Shown here in pieces: positions 33,295 to 42,762 of a DNA stretch of 64,000 nt. The stretch comes from Haloferax sp. Q22 (lineage in GTDB: Archaea; Halobacteriota; Halobacteria; Halobacteriales; Haloferacaceae): the NCBI RefSeq assembly GCF_001482285.1, contig NZ_LOEP01000032.1, positions 162,141 through 226,140 on the forward strand. The letters are read 5' to 3'. The notes beneath the pieces were generated by a model. The model was given only the letters and a program-made list of their open reading frames with translations, did no database searches and was not told the origin of the DNA. Position 1 is the stretch's first letter. Every line of letters starts with the position of its first letter. Both the position numbers and the translations under genes were made by a program.

Positions 33295-33954
33295 ATGGTC
33301 GCACTCGACGTACACGAGGACATGCAACGACTCGCCGACAGCGGCGTCGTCGCGGTGATGCGCGGCGCGGACGCGGACACCATCATCGACGTGGCCGACG
33401 CGCTCCACGAGGGCGGCGTCACCGCCTACGAAATCACGGCCGACAATCCCGACGCGATGGACCTCATCCGCGAGGTGTCGGCGTCCTTTTCGGACCGCGA
33501 AGCCATCGTCGGCGCCGGGACCGTCCTCGACGCGCCGACCGCCAACGCGGCCATCCTGGCCGGCGCGGAGTTCGTCGTCGGGCCGAACTTCGACGAGGGC
33601 GTCGTCGAGACCTGCAACCGCTACGGGACGCTCGTCGCGCCGGGTATCATGACCCCGACCGAGGCGACCGACGCGTACTCGGCGGGCGCTGACCTCGTGA
33701 AGGTGTTCCCCGCCTCCTCGCTCGGCCCCGGCCACCTCAAGAGCATGAAGGGGCCGCTCCCGCAGATTCCGATGATGCCGACCGGCGGCGTCGGCCTCGA
33801 CAACGCCGCGGACTACATCGAGGCCGGCGCGGTCGTCGTCGGCGCGGGCGGCGCGCTCATGGACGGCGAAGCCATCGAAAACGGCGACTTCGAGGCCATC
33901 ACCGAGACGGCCCGCGAGTTCTCGACCGTCATCGACGACGCTCGGGACGACTAA
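33295..33954 (+). CDS. kdgA: 2-dehydro-3-deoxy-phosphogluconate aldolase
   Basis: 219 aa. Splits KDPG into pyruvate and glyceraldehyde 3-phosphate in the semiphosphorylative Entner-Doudoroff route used by haloarchaea for glucose. The Schiff-base Lys is K136 in DLVKVFPAS; the general acid is E46 in YEITADNP; the phosphate-binding GGVGLDN loop is present. The ATG at 33295 follows a good TATA box; upstream in-frame codons were rejected. Confidence 0.93.
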   Translation: MVALDVHEDMQRLADSGVVAVMRGADADTIIDVADALHEGGVTAYEITADNPDAMDLIREVSASFSDREAIVGAGTVLDAPTANAAILAGAEFVVGPNFDEGVVETCNRYGTLVAPGIMTPTEATDAYSAGADLVKVFPASSLGPGHLKSMKGPLPQIPMMPTGGVGLDNAADYIEAGAVVVGAGGALMDGEAIENGDFEAITETAREFSTVIDDARDD

Positions 33955-33994
33955 AGCCGAACCGAAGCCGAACCGAACCGCCCGCCAACCTCTT

Positions 33995-34690
33995 CTATCG
34001 AATCGACCGTACACGCTCTTCGAACCTCGTCGGAACCACGTCGGCGAGCGCCTCGGGGTCCGACTCGCCGTTGGCCGCGACGAGGTAGGCCGCGCCGTCG
34101 TCTTCGCCGTAGACGCGCTGGAAGTCGTAGACGAAGCCCCAGCAGTCGGTCGCCTCGGGCACCTCGTCGCTCTCGGTGAGGTACTCCACCTGCCGGACGA
34201 CCGCGTACTCGACGAGTCGGTTGACCGCCTCGCCGCCCGGCGTGTCCGCGTCGAACACGCCGAGTTCGCGGGCCTCCTCGGCGAGCGGGACGAGTCGGGA
34301 GACGGCGGCTTCGACCGCCGGGGGCAGGTCCCCAACGCTCCCGTCTGTGATGGTCTCGTAGGCGGCCGTCACCGCGCCACAGCCGGTGTGGCCGAGGACA
34401 ACCACGTCGGTCGTCCTGAGCGCCGAGACCGCGTAGCCGACGGCGTCGTTGACGACGAGTCGTCCGTCGGCCTCGGTCCACACCTGGTTGCCGACGTTGA
34501 CCGACGTGAACAGCTGACCGGCCCTGTCGGCGCTCCAGACCGCGTCGGCGGGGACGCGAGAGTCCGAACAGCTCACGGAGACGACCGCCGGCGACTGCGC
34601 CTCGCGGACGCCGTCGAAGTGGTCGACGCCGAGGCTCTCGACGTGCCGCGCGTTTCCGGCCAAGAGCGACTCCAGCGCTGTTCGCGTCAT
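33995..34690 (-). CDS. Beta-class carbonic anhydrase
   Basis: 231 aa. Zinc ligands C41, H101 and C104 (CSDSR and GHTGCG), with the D43-R45 dyad. It interconverts CO2 and bicarbonate in the cytoplasm. A Trp/Tyr-rich C-terminal extension (DCWGFVYDFQRVYG) is typical of the haloarchaeal members. The start at 34690 skips an upstream in-frame ATG that adds only five residues. Confidence 0.93.
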   Translation of the reverse strand: MTRTALESLLAGNARHVESLGVDHFDGVREAQSPAVVSVSCSDSRVPADAVWSADRAGQLFTSVNVGNQVWTEADGRLVVNDAVGYAVSALRTTDVVVLGHTGCGAVTAAYETITDGSVGDLPPAVEAAVSRLVPLAEEARELGVFDADTPGGEAVNRLVEYAVVRQVEYLTESDEVPEATDCWGFVYDFQRVYGEDDGAAYLVAANGESDPEALADVVPTRFEERVRSIR

Positions 34691-34775
34691 TGGGTTACGT
34701 TGCACCCGCGCGTCTATATAGCTCCCCGCTCGTCGCGATTTTCACCGCCGCCGGTAGGGTTCGGGTTCGCACCGG

Positions 34776-36593
34776 TCACCGACCGTCACCGGACGGTTCG
34801 TCGCCTGTTTCGTCGTCTGACTCGGTGGCGTCGTCGTCTCCGGACTCGACCGACCCACCCCAGATGAAGGGGTCGGCCGTCTCCTCCGCTTCCCCGTCGA
34901 ATTCGTCGGTGTCCTCAGCAACCTCGGCGTCCTCAGCATCCGCCGCGTCTTCGACGGACTCGGCGGCCGCGGGTTCGGCCTCCTCGACGAACTCGGGCGT
35001 CTCGCTCACGTCAGCCTCGGCGTCGGCGACTGCGGGTTCGCCCGATTCGTCGGCGTCGCGGTCCGGTTCCGCGGCGCGGATGCCGAGTGCAGCCTGTCGG
35101 GACTGCTGTCGGGCCTCGCGGCGCGCCGAAAGCGCCTCGCGGAGGCGGTCGTTCAGCGTCTCCCGAAGCGTCGCCGCGTCGGCGACTTCGATGTCCACGG
35201 CGGTCGCGTCGCCGCCGACGAGGGAGATGCTCCCGGCCGTGTCCGCCGTGACCGTCGAGACGCGCCAGCGGCGCTGGAAAATCGTCCGCCGCTCGATGAC
35301 CGTCTGTACCCGGTAGTAGGGGACAAAGCGCATCTCGCGCTTCCAGAAGCCGTTTCGAGTGACGAGGTGGTCCTCAGCGAGCGCGTAGCCGCGGTGCCGC
35401 CACTGGAGCGCGCCAGCGACGACGGCCACCGGGACGAGCGCCAGCGGCACGAACCACGGAATCTCCTGCGGGAGGAACCGGTTCGCCCCGTAGAGCGCGA
35501 GAGTTGCCACGCCGAGGACGAGTGAGTACCGGACGGCGTAGCGCCGGCGGATGCGCGTCGGCGGTCTCTCGAACGTCGGCTCCTCGACGCCTTCGAGGTC
35601 GGCGACGAGGCCGAGCACGCGGTCGCGGGTCGCAAGCGGGATGGCCGCCTCGGAGCCGCGACCGCCGCCACCCGACCCGTTCGACCCGTCGGAACTCGGG
35701 GCGTAGCCCGCCGTCTCCACGAGGAGCGTCGCGTAGCCGAACCGGCGCTTCAGCGGGTTGTCCTCGACGGTGAGCGTCTGGAGCTTGTCGATCGGAATCG
35801 ATCCGTTGTAGCGCTGGAGGAGGCCGCGCTCGTATTGGAGTTCGTCGCCGACGCGGGTCAGCCGGAAGCCGTAGTAGTTCACCACCGCGGAGGCGAAGCC
35901 GGCGGCCCACGAGACGAGCGCGACGAGGAGTCCCAGCGCGACGACGCCGACGCCCGCGGCCGCGACGCTCCCGGCGGGGACCGGCACGTCCACGTACGAG
36001 GCGACGATGGGGAAGGCGGTCGACCCGAACACGAAGACCAGCCCGGGCAGCCGCAGGTCGAACGACAGTGCGCCGACGATGGCCAACTCTCGGGGCGTCA
36101 GTTCGAACAGTAGTTCCTGTTCGGGCTCGGGCGCGTCGCCGTCGGTGTCGCCGCGTTTCAGGCGGGCGACCTCCGACTGGATGCGGCGGGCTTCCTCGTA
36201 GCTGACGAAGCGGAGACTGCCCTCGGTCTCGCCGCCACCGGCGGTTTCGAGGTTCACGGCGGCGATGCCGACCAGTCGCTGGGCGACGTTGCGGGAGATG
36301 TCGACGTTCTGGATGCGCCGGTAGGGAATCTCGCGGTTGCGCCGGGAGAATACGCCCGAGCGGATGTCCAGCGTGTCCGGCGTGAGTTCGTATTCGAACC
36401 GGCGGAAGTAGGCGAGTTCGTAGCCCGCGATGGCGATCACGGCGACGCCAACGAGCGCGACGGAGCCGAGGCCGCCGAGGAAACCGCCGAAGGCGGTTCC
36501 GCCGGTGAAGGCGAAGAAGGCGAGCGCGAAGACGATGCTGGCGCTGCGCTGGACCGCCCGGTAGAGAACCGAGAGCGGCGACAGCCGGGTCAT
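34776..36593 (-). CDS. YdbT-like membrane protein with bacterial PH domains
   Basis: 605 aa. Repeated units of two membrane helices followed by a bPH2 domain: the first PH domain is around FEYELTPDTLDIRSGVFSRR, with a second and third around LTRVGDELQYERGLLQRYNG and ALAEDHLVTRNGFWKREMRF. The last ~120 residues are an acidic, low-complexity tail. Its start overlaps the end of the YdbS-like gene by 4 bp. YdbS/YdbT pairs protect against some antimicrobials in bacteria; the archaeal role is unknown. Confidence 0.85.
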   Translation of the reverse strand: MTRLSPLSVLYRAVQRSASIVFALAFFAFTGGTAFGGFLGGLGSVALVGVAVIAIAGYELAYFRRFEYELTPDTLDIRSGVFSRRNREIPYRRIQNVDISRNVAQRLVGIAAVNLETAGGGETEGSLRFVSYEEARRIQSEVARLKRGDTDGDAPEPEQELLFELTPRELAIVGALSFDLRLPGLVFVFGSTAFPIVASYVDVPVPAGSVAAAGVGVVALGLLVALVSWAAGFASAVVNYYGFRLTRVGDELQYERGLLQRYNGSIPIDKLQTLTVEDNPLKRRFGYATLLVETAGYAPSSDGSNGSGGGGRGSEAAIPLATRDRVLGLVADLEGVEEPTFERPPTRIRRRYAVRYSLVLGVATLALYGANRFLPQEIPWFVPLALVPVAVVAGALQWRHRGYALAEDHLVTRNGFWKREMRFVPYYRVQTVIERRTIFQRRWRVSTVTADTAGSISLVGGDATAVDIEVADAATLRETLNDRLREALSARREARQQSRQAALGIRAAEPDRDADESGEPAVADAEADVSETPEFVEEAEPAAAESVEDAADAEDAEVAEDTDEFDGEAEETADPFIWGGSVESGDDDATESDDETGDEPSGDGR

Positions 36594-37054
36594 ACCGCGT
36601 CGTCGCCCTCGGACGCGATTGCGAGGCGCTTCAGTCGGTCTTGGAGGTCTTCCGCGCCCTCCGGCGTCAGTCCGGGAATCGACACGTCAGCGCCGCGGGA
36701 GCCGGCGGTGTAGACGACGGTCGACGCGAGGCCGACGAGCCGTTCGAGCGGGCCGCGGGTCGAATCGACGTGCTGGACCCGGACAAACGGGACGACGGTG
36801 TTGACCTTGGTGAGGACGCCGCGCTGGAGATACAGCGAGTCGTCGCGGACCTCGTAACCCCAGGCCCGATACCGGAGCAGGGCCAAGGCGACGCCGACGA
36901 CGAGGAAGACGACGCCGACCGCGACGGGGACGTACGAAGGTATCGAGACGGGCGCGAACAACGTCGCCGCGGCCGCCACGCCGCCGACGACGAGCGCGAA
37001 CACGACCGCTCGGGCGACCCAGAGAAGACGGATACGGGGGTGGAGGCGATTCAC
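36590..37054 (-). CDS. YdbS-like membrane protein with one PH domain
   Basis: 154 aa. Two N-terminal helices (LLWVARAVVFALVVGGVAAA and SYVPVAVGVVFLVVGVALAL) are followed by one bPH2 domain (GYEVRDDSLYLQRGVLTKVN), ending in a basic/acidic tail. First gene of the two-gene PH-domain operon, overlapping the next by ATGA. Confidence 0.85.
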   Translation of the reverse strand: MNRLHPRIRLLWVARAVVFALVVGGVAAAATLFAPVSIPSYVPVAVGVVFLVVGVALALLRYRAWGYEVRDDSLYLQRGVLTKVNTVVPFVRVQHVDSTRGPLERLVGLASTVVYTAGSRGADVSIPGLTPEGAEDLQDRLKRLAIASEGDDAV

Positions 37055-37135
37055 GGGAATCCCTCCGAGCGCGTGAACATCGTATACTCCGGCGTCTCTT
37101 CGAACGGGTAAATAACTGTGGCCGTGAGAATCGGC

Positions 37136-37912
37136 CTACGGTGTGGCGGCGAGGCGGCGTTCGACCCGGCGGGTCGCGGTGTCGAACGTCGCGCCGACCT
37201 CCGCAAGCGTCGCGAGCACCGGGTACCGGACCGACAGGTCGGCGTAGAGGAACTCCGTCACGTCCGGCACCAGCCCGGAGAGCGCCCGCCGGTGGTGGCA
37301 AATCGTCTCCTGTCGCGCCGCGACGAGGTCCGAGAGCCGCTCGCGGAGCGACGAGAGGTCCTCGTAGAGCGCCAACAGCGCGTCGAAGCCGCGTTCGGAA
37401 AGCGGCGTTCGGTCGAGGTCGTCGAGTCGCCCGAGGAGGGCTTCGACCTCGCCGCGCATCGACGCCACCGACTTGGCTTCCTCGTCGACGACCTCGATGA
37501 ACTGCTCGCGCTCGTCCAGCGACGACGCGGCCGCCGCTGCGACTGTGCGCCGGAGCGGCGGCGAGAGGACGTTCGCCGACCGGAACGCGGTCGCAACGTC
37601 CGGGCCGAACTCGGCGGCGAGGCTCTCCTCGAAGGAGTCGCCGTACTCCTCGTCGTAGTGCGGGACCGACATCACGGTCCGCTCGTAGCTCCGGCGCAGG
37701 CCGGAGAGTGCGGCGTCGGTTCCGCCCCGCCCGCTCCGCTGGCCGACGAGCGTCGCGGCCGCTGGGGCTTGATTCGGAGTCGATGCCGTCGCCTGCGACG
37801 CGGCGACCTCACGGCGAAACGCCCGGAACGCCTCGCGTTCGTCCACGCAACGGCGGCGCTCGGCTCGGAGGGCGCTGCGGGCGTCGGCGAGGCGGTCGAG
37901 GCTCACCGCCAT
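37136..37912 (-). CDS. Coiled-coil protein of unknown function
   Basis: 258 aa, mostly helical. A basic helical start (ARSALRAERRRCVDEREAFR) is followed by an Ala/Gln linker and several charged helices rich in Leu heptads (EVEALLGRLDDLDRTPLSER, SSLRERLSDLVAARQETICH). No membrane helix or known domain; members of this type are restricted to haloarchaea as far as I know. The start lies 10 bp inside the metallophosphoesterase gene, implying coupling. Confidence 0.7.
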   Translation of the reverse strand: MAVSLDRLADARSALRAERRRCVDEREAFRAFRREVAASQATASTPNQAPAAATLVGQRSGRGGTDAALSGLRRSYERTVMSVPHYDEEYGDSFEESLAAEFGPDVATAFRSANVLSPPLRRTVAAAAASSLDEREQFIEVVDEEAKSVASMRGEVEALLGRLDDLDRTPLSERGFDALLALYEDLSSLRERLSDLVAARQETICHHRRALSGLVPDVTEFLYADLSVRYPVLATLAEVGATFDTATRRVERRLAATP

Positions 37913-38940
37913 CGAACCGCCCCCGGAACGTCCGAGCCGACGACCCGCCTCGGCGGCGTCCGCTCATCGACGAGCGGGAGCGCCGACAGCTGTCCGCGGT
38001 CGGCGTGCGCGGCGATGCCCTGTCCGTGGGCGGCCCCGCTGGCGGCGAGCGTGTAGGCCTCGGCCATGCCCTTCGGCCCCGCGAGCGGGACGAGTCGGAC
38101 GGTCGTCCCGCGGCGGTCGATGTCGACCACGACGAACGACTGCGGGAACGAGCAGGTCGCCGGAGCGATGAGTTCGCGGACGCCGGCTCTCACGGCCGTC
38201 GCGGGCCAGTGGATGTGCCCGGAGAGCACGAGCGGCACGTCGTGGCGCGCGAGGACCGCGGCGAGTTCGTCGGCGTTGCGGAGTTGGTAGAAGTCGGCGT
38301 CGGGGAACTGGCCGGTGTGGCGGCGGGGGTGGAAGACGTTGTGGTGGAGGACGACGACCGGGGTCGTCGCGTCAGCGAGGACGGTGTCGAGCCAGCGGAG
38401 TTGGGAGTCGGGGACGGCCCCCTCGTGGGTGTCGGTGAGGGCGAGGTCCGGGCCGCCGCTGGCGGAGTCGAGGCCAATGATATCGACGCCGCCAACCCGG
38501 CGGACGAACGGGAGGGCGTCGTCGGCGTAGCGCGCCGCGAACTCGGCCGGCGTCGGGGCGTCGTAGTCGTCCCAGCGCTTCGGCACGTCGTGGTTGCCGG
38601 GCACCGCGACCCGCGGCCCCGGCAGGTCGCGGAGGATTTCGTCGACCACGTCGTACTCCTCGGGGCGGCCGTCGCGGGTCAGGTCGCCGAGGAGGACCGT
38701 CGCGTCGACGTCGAGGTCGGCGATGGTCGAGACGGCGGTCCGAAGCCGCGTCTCGCTCCGGTGGTAGACTTTCCACGTGCCGGACCCCGTCGGGGTGACG
38801 TGCGGGTCGGCGACGACCGCGAGCCGGGTCGGCGTCTCCGAGACCGGCCGGCCGAGGCGCGCGAGCACCGGGCCGGGACCTTGCTCGGCCGACTTCCCGA
38901 CCGGCGTCTCCCCGATGGTCGGCGGGGCGTCTGGGCTCAT
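37903..38940 (-). CDS. Calcineurin-type metallophosphoesterase
   Basis: 345 aa. The five motif blocks are present: D and H in VVADPHVTP, GD in LLGDLTRDG, GNHD in VPGNHDVPK, H in VVLHHNVFHP and GHIHW near residue 240. These bind two metal ions for phosphoester hydrolysis; the substrate is not apparent. It overlaps the 41-aa gene upstream (ATGA) and the coiled-coil gene downstream (10 bp). Confidence 0.88.
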   Translation of the reverse strand: MSPDAPPTIGETPVGKSAEQGPGPVLARLGRPVSETPTRLAVVADPHVTPTGSGTWKVYHRSETRLRTAVSTIADLDVDATVLLGDLTRDGRPEEYDVVDEILRDLPGPRVAVPGNHDVPKRWDDYDAPTPAEFAARYADDALPFVRRVGGVDIIGLDSASGGPDLALTDTHEGAVPDSQLRWLDTVLADATTPVVVLHHNVFHPRRHTGQFPDADFYQLRNADELAAVLARHDVPLVLSGHIHWPATAVRAGVRELIAPATCSFPQSFVVVDIDRRGTTVRLVPLAGPKGMAEAYTLAASGAAHGQGIAAHADRGQLSALPLVDERTPPRRVVGSDVPGAVRWR

Positions 38941-39062
38941 CGGTCGATGGTCCGCGTGAACGTCCCCAGCGCAGTCTCCCGGTGGACGCGTATCCGCCCG
39001 GTGTCGGGACACAACTCGATTCGAAGCGGCGACTCGGTGGCGCGCGTCTCGTCCCCATGCAT
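38937..39062 (-). CDS. 41-aa micro-protein heading the phosphoesterase operon
   Basis: Reads MHGDETRATESPLRIELCPD and ends TFTRTIDR; the TGA overlaps the metallophosphoesterase ATG (ATGA). The alternating hydrophobic pattern (LRIELCP...RIRVHRE) suggests a small beta structure. The overlap with both an upstream A/T promoter and a real downstream gene argues that it is translated. Confidence 0.55.
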   Translation of the reverse strand: MHGDETRATESPLRIELCPDTGRIRVHRETALGTFTRTIDR

Positions 39063-39083
39063 ACACGTGGACTCACCCGGACC

Positions 39084-39140
39084 GAGATGATAAACATGTC
39101 GTACAAAATATATATTTTAGAATGTAGATATAGATACTCT
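39084..39140 (-). promoter_or_regulatory. AT-rich promoter with 14-bp palindrome
   Basis: A 57-bp A/T island in GC-rich sequence. It contains the perfect palindrome AAAATATATATTTT (39105-39118) and an imperfect one centred near 39131. It lies 43 nt before the 41-aa start at 39062 and probably drives that operon; the palindrome could also be a regulator site. Confidence 0.45.
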
Positions 39141-39168
39141 ACGGAGCCCTCGGGAGTCGGGGACGGCG

Positions 39169-39615
39169 TCAGTTGAGGAGCAGGCCGGCGTCGACGAGGA
39201 GGAGAACGGCGACGAGCGCGGCACCGAGGTAGAACGGTGCGGCCTTCTCGGCGGGCGTTCGGACCTTCTTCTCTGCGAGGCCGTCTTTCGCGCGGGACCG
39301 GCCGACTTCGACGAGGCCGGTCAGGACGAACCAGAGCGCGAGCATCCCGAGGACGAGGTGGCCGCGGCCGGTGCCGAACAGGCTCTCGGCGGTGTAGCGC
39401 GTGCCGGCGAGGTGGCCGCCGGTCGCGAACATCACGAGCGAGGCCCCGCGGGACCACATCGTCAGGCGCGAGACGACCGATTCGAACGCGGCGGCGCGGA
39501 TGTTCCCGGCGCGGGCGGTCGGCAGCACGGCGAGCGCGAAAAAGAGGACGCTCCCCGTCCAGAGACCGCCGACGACGAGATGGAGCGTTGCCATCACGGT
39601 GTCGATGAGTGCCAT
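39169..39615 (-). CDS. CopD-like membrane protein
   Basis: 148 aa, four hydrophobic helices. The first carries TLHLVVGGLWTGSVLFFALA, with a His as in CopD/DUF-type haem- or copper-associated membrane proteins, and a second His in LFGTGRGHLVLGMLALW. The two His on neighbouring helices could bind haem or copper. The name is given by resemblance only. Confidence 0.65.
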   Translation of the reverse strand: MALIDTVMATLHLVVGGLWTGSVLFFALAVLPTARAGNIRAAAFESVVSRLTMWSRGASLVMFATGGHLAGTRYTAESLFGTGRGHLVLGMLALWFVLTGLVEVGRSRAKDGLAEKKVRTPAEKAAPFYLGAALVAVLLLVDAGLLLN

Positions 39616-39745
39616 GTCCGTCGGGTTAGTTCAGCGATGCTTGAAGGTTTCACCTTCGCTCGGTCGGGACCGGTAGACTGGACGCACGCGGCCACCGGGT
39701 TCGCCGACACAAATCTATTTGTCACTCGGCCGAACGTTTCGAGCC

Positions 39746-41920
39746 ATGTCAGGAGAACTCCCTCCCGAAGCGTTCAGCGACCTCTCGGTCACCGGCGAGG
39801 TCGCCGTCTCGCCGGACGGGTCGACGGTCGCCTTCACCGCGACCGAGTGCGACCCCGACGAGGACGAACGCGTCGCCTCCCTGTTCGTGGTCCCCGCCGA
39901 CGGCTCCCGCAAGCCACACCGACTCACCCGCCACCCCGGCGCGTCGTCTCCATCGTGGTCGCCCGACGGAAGTCGGCTCGCGTTCGTCGCCGCCCGCGAC
40001 GAGGACCTCTCTCGGCGGGTCGGTCGCGCGGACGACGAAGGAGAAAGTGAAGGTGACGCTGATGACGCTGGCGGCGTTGACGATACGAGCGACGACGACG
40101 CCGATAGCGACGATTCGGATGACTCCGACGACGAACTGCCAGCAGGCGGCGAAGACGGCCCCAAGCCGCAGGTCTGGTGTTTCGACCTCGAACTCGGCGG
40201 CGACGCGACCCAACTCACCGACCTCGACGAGGGCGTCTCGGAGTTCGACTGGTCGCCGGACGGCGACCGCCTCGTCGTCTCCGCGCGCGACCCGACCGAC
40301 GAGGAGCGCGAGTACCTCGACGAGCGGAAGGACGGCGGGCCGGTCGTGACCGAGCGACTCCAGCACAAAATCAACGGCGTCGGCTGGACCGACACGGTGA
40401 CGACCTACCTGTTCGTCGTGGACCTCAACACGGGCGAGACGGAGCGCCTCGACGACGCGACCGCCGCGGGCGCGTTCGCCGACGCCGGTGGCCTCCAGCC
40501 CGCGTGGGGTCCCGACGACCGAATCGCCTACGTCTCCTGCGACGCCGACCGCCCGGACGACACGCTCGAACAGGACCTGTTCGTCATCGACGCCGACGGC
40601 TCGAACGACCGGAAGCTGACGAGCGGCGGCTACGCGACCGGGACGCCGCGCTGGTGCCCCGACGGCTCCCGAATCGCGTTTCAGGCGGGCGACTACGAGA
40701 ACTGGTACGTCCCACGCGAAATCCGCGTCGCCGACCTCGATTCCGGCGAGGTCCGGTCCGTCTCCGCGTCGCTCGACCGGACGCTCGCGTTGGGAACCTC
40801 GCCGTCGTGGGCCGGCGACGACGAACTCTACGCGCTCGTCGCCGACGAGGGGAAGTCTCGAATCGCGCGGCTCGACCCCGACGCCGACGACCCGGAACGC
40901 GTGTTCGACGCGCAGGGCGAGTACAGGGCGATACAGGGACTCCACGTCGCCGGCGACACAGCCGGTCTGCTCGTCTCCGACCCGGCCGACGGCTGGGACG
41001 CCTACGCCGTCTCGCTGGCCGACATCGACGCCGTTGACGCGGCCCACGCCGAGTCGTTCACCCGACTGTCGGCGCTCAACGAGGCCGTCACCGACGAGTA
41101 CGAGATGCCGCAGGTCCGACGGGTCAACTTCGAGAGCGACGGTTGGGAGGTCGAGGGCGTCGTCTACGCGCCCGCGGACTTCGACTTCGACAACCCCGAC
41201 CCGCACCCGACGGTCGTCGCCATCCACGGCGGTCCCATCGCCTACGACGAACCGGCGTTCCGGTTCGACCACCCGATGTTCACCTCTCGCGGCTATCTCG
41301 TCGTGCGGGTGAACTACCGCGGGAGCACCTCTTACGGGCGCGACTTCGCGGAGCAGCTCCGAGGGCAGTGGGGCTCGGTCGAGGTGGACGACATCGTCGC
41401 GGGCGTCGAGGACCTCGTCGACCGCGGCTGGACCGACCCGGAGCGCGTCTTCGGCTACGGCATCTCCTACGGCGGCATCGCGCAGGGCTACCTCGTGACC
41501 CAGACCGACCTCCTGACGGCGGCCGCCCCCGAACACGGTATCTACGACCTCCGGTCGTCGTACGGCACCGACGACAACCACCTGTGGACGAGATACGAGT
41601 TCGGCCTCCCGTGGGAGAACCCGGAGGCGCTCGACGCCTCGTCGGCCATCACCGACGCCGGGAACATCGACACGCCGCTTCTGGTGATGGCGGGCGGCCA
41701 AGACTGGCGGTGTCCGCCGAGTCAGTCAGAACAGCTCTACGTCTCCGCGAAGGCACAGGGCGTCGACGCTAAACTCGTCGTCTACCCGGAGGAACAGCAC
41801 TCGATTTCGACGCCCGAACGGGCGACTCACCGACTGGAACAGATTCTCGACTGGTACGAGCGACACGACCCGGCGGTCGAGACAGGCGACACGGCGGAGG
41901 ATACGGACGGCGGCGAATAA
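39746..41920 (+). CDS. S9-family serine peptidase (acylaminoacyl/prolyl oligopeptidase type)
   Basis: 724 aa. N-terminal beta-propeller repeats (SPDGSTVAFT, SPDGSRLAFVA, SPDGDRLVVS, CPDGSRIAFQ) are followed by an alpha/beta-hydrolase with Ser574 (GYGISYGG), Asp653 (GGQDWRCP) and His685 (EEQHSIS). It should cleave short peptides. An insert of about 45 mostly Asp/Glu/Ser residues (about residues 95-140) sits in the propeller, likely a halophilic surface loop. No signal peptide; cytoplasmic. Confidence 0.9.
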   Translation: MSGELPPEAFSDLSVTGEVAVSPDGSTVAFTATECDPDEDERVASLFVVPADGSRKPHRLTRHPGASSPSWSPDGSRLAFVAARDEDLSRRVGRADDEGESEGDADDAGGVDDTSDDDADSDDSDDSDDELPAGGEDGPKPQVWCFDLELGGDATQLTDLDEGVSEFDWSPDGDRLVVSARDPTDEEREYLDERKDGGPVVTERLQHKINGVGWTDTVTTYLFVVDLNTGETERLDDATAAGAFADAGGLQPAWGPDDRIAYVSCDADRPDDTLEQDLFVIDADGSNDRKLTSGGYATGTPRWCPDGSRIAFQAGDYENWYVPREIRVADLDSGEVRSVSASLDRTLALGTSPSWAGDDELYALVADEGKSRIARLDPDADDPERVFDAQGEYRAIQGLHVAGDTAGLLVSDPADGWDAYAVSLADIDAVDAAHAESFTRLSALNEAVTDEYEMPQVRRVNFESDGWEVEGVVYAPADFDFDNPDPHPTVVAIHGGPIAYDEPAFRFDHPMFTSRGYLVVRVNYRGSTSYGRDFAEQLRGQWGSVEVDDIVAGVEDLVDRGWTDPERVFGYGISYGGIAQGYLVTQTDLLTAAAPEHGIYDLRSSYGTDDNHLWTRYEFGLPWENPEALDASSAITDAGNIDTPLLVMAGGQDWRCPPSQSEQLYVSAKAQGVDAKLVVYPEEQHSISTPERATHRLEQILDWYERHDPAVETGDTAEDTDGGE

Positions 41921-41956
41921 GACGACGGCCAATAAGCGGCGCGAGCGTTCGCGGCG

Positions 41957-42643
41957 TCAGCGAAGCACCGCGGGCGGCTTCGCCGTCACGTCGAGGTCGG
42001 CCGCGTAGTGGAGTATCGGGTCGCCGCCGGGGTGGTCGAAGCCGCAGGCCTCGAACATCGTGTTCGCGCGAATCTCCGCCTCGACGTCCTGTATCGGCCA
42101 CGGGTCGTGGTCGATGTCGCCGATGACGACGGGCCAGTCGTCCGTGTAGAAGCGGTAGTTCTCGACGAGGAACGCGTCGAGCGACCCGGGGTCGAGGGTT
42201 CGGACCTCACCGGTCGGCCGGTAGGTCGCCTCGAACCGCGCTTCCGGCGTCTCGGCCGTCGCGGGCCGGTAGCTCTCGTAGTCGACCGCGCCCTCTCGCT
42301 CCTCGACCGAGATGTTCGCGTAGTGGTACGGGAGCCGGTAGCCCAGTCGGGCCATCGTCACGCCGAGGCGGTCCGCGGCGTCGAGGGTGAAGAAGTAGAC
42401 GCCGCGGGGGCCGCCGTCGGCGGGTTCGACGTAGGTCCGGAGGTTCACCTCGGGGAACCCCAGTCCGATGGGCGACCCGCGCGGGCGGATGTCCGTCATG
42501 TCGAACGAGACGACGCCGAGCCACGCCCGCCCGTCGTAGGTGGCCACCGAGAGCCGGTCGGGGAGTCGGGGTTCCACGAGTTCGGGGTCGACCGGCCAGT
42601 GGGCGAACAGCGTGTGCCGCCAGCGCATCGACAGGAGGTTCAT
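41957..42643 (-). CDS. YqjF-like (DUF2071) protein
   Basis: 228 aa. It opens with MRWRHTLFAHWPVDPELVEP, the family signature, followed by LPDRLSVATYDGRAWLGVVS and NLRTYVEP. DUF2071 proteins have an acetoacetate-decarboxylase-like fold without a proven reaction. No neighbour suggests a pathway. Confidence 0.85.
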   Translation of the reverse strand: MNLLSMRWRHTLFAHWPVDPELVEPRLPDRLSVATYDGRAWLGVVSFDMTDIRPRGSPIGLGFPEVNLRTYVEPADGGPRGVYFFTLDAADRLGVTMARLGYRLPYHYANISVEEREGAVDYESYRPATAETPEARFEATYRPTGEVRTLDPGSLDAFLVENYRFYTDDWPVVIGDIDHDPWPIQDVEAEIRANTMFEACGFDHPGGDPILHYAADLDVTAKPPAVLR

Positions 42644-42762
42644 AGCGGCCGTTCGTACCGACGACGGGTGTGGGTTTCGGCGGTTGCGGGGGCGGCGCGC
42701 TCGCTGCCGTCACCCGCCCACCCCGCCGAAACGAACACCTGTCTGGCGACCAATCTCCGCCC

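Noticed and set aside
33955-33990. Short gccgaacc repeat after kdgA as a regulatory element
   Set aside because: Only three imperfect copies of a short GC-rich word in a small gap; easily explained by slippage.
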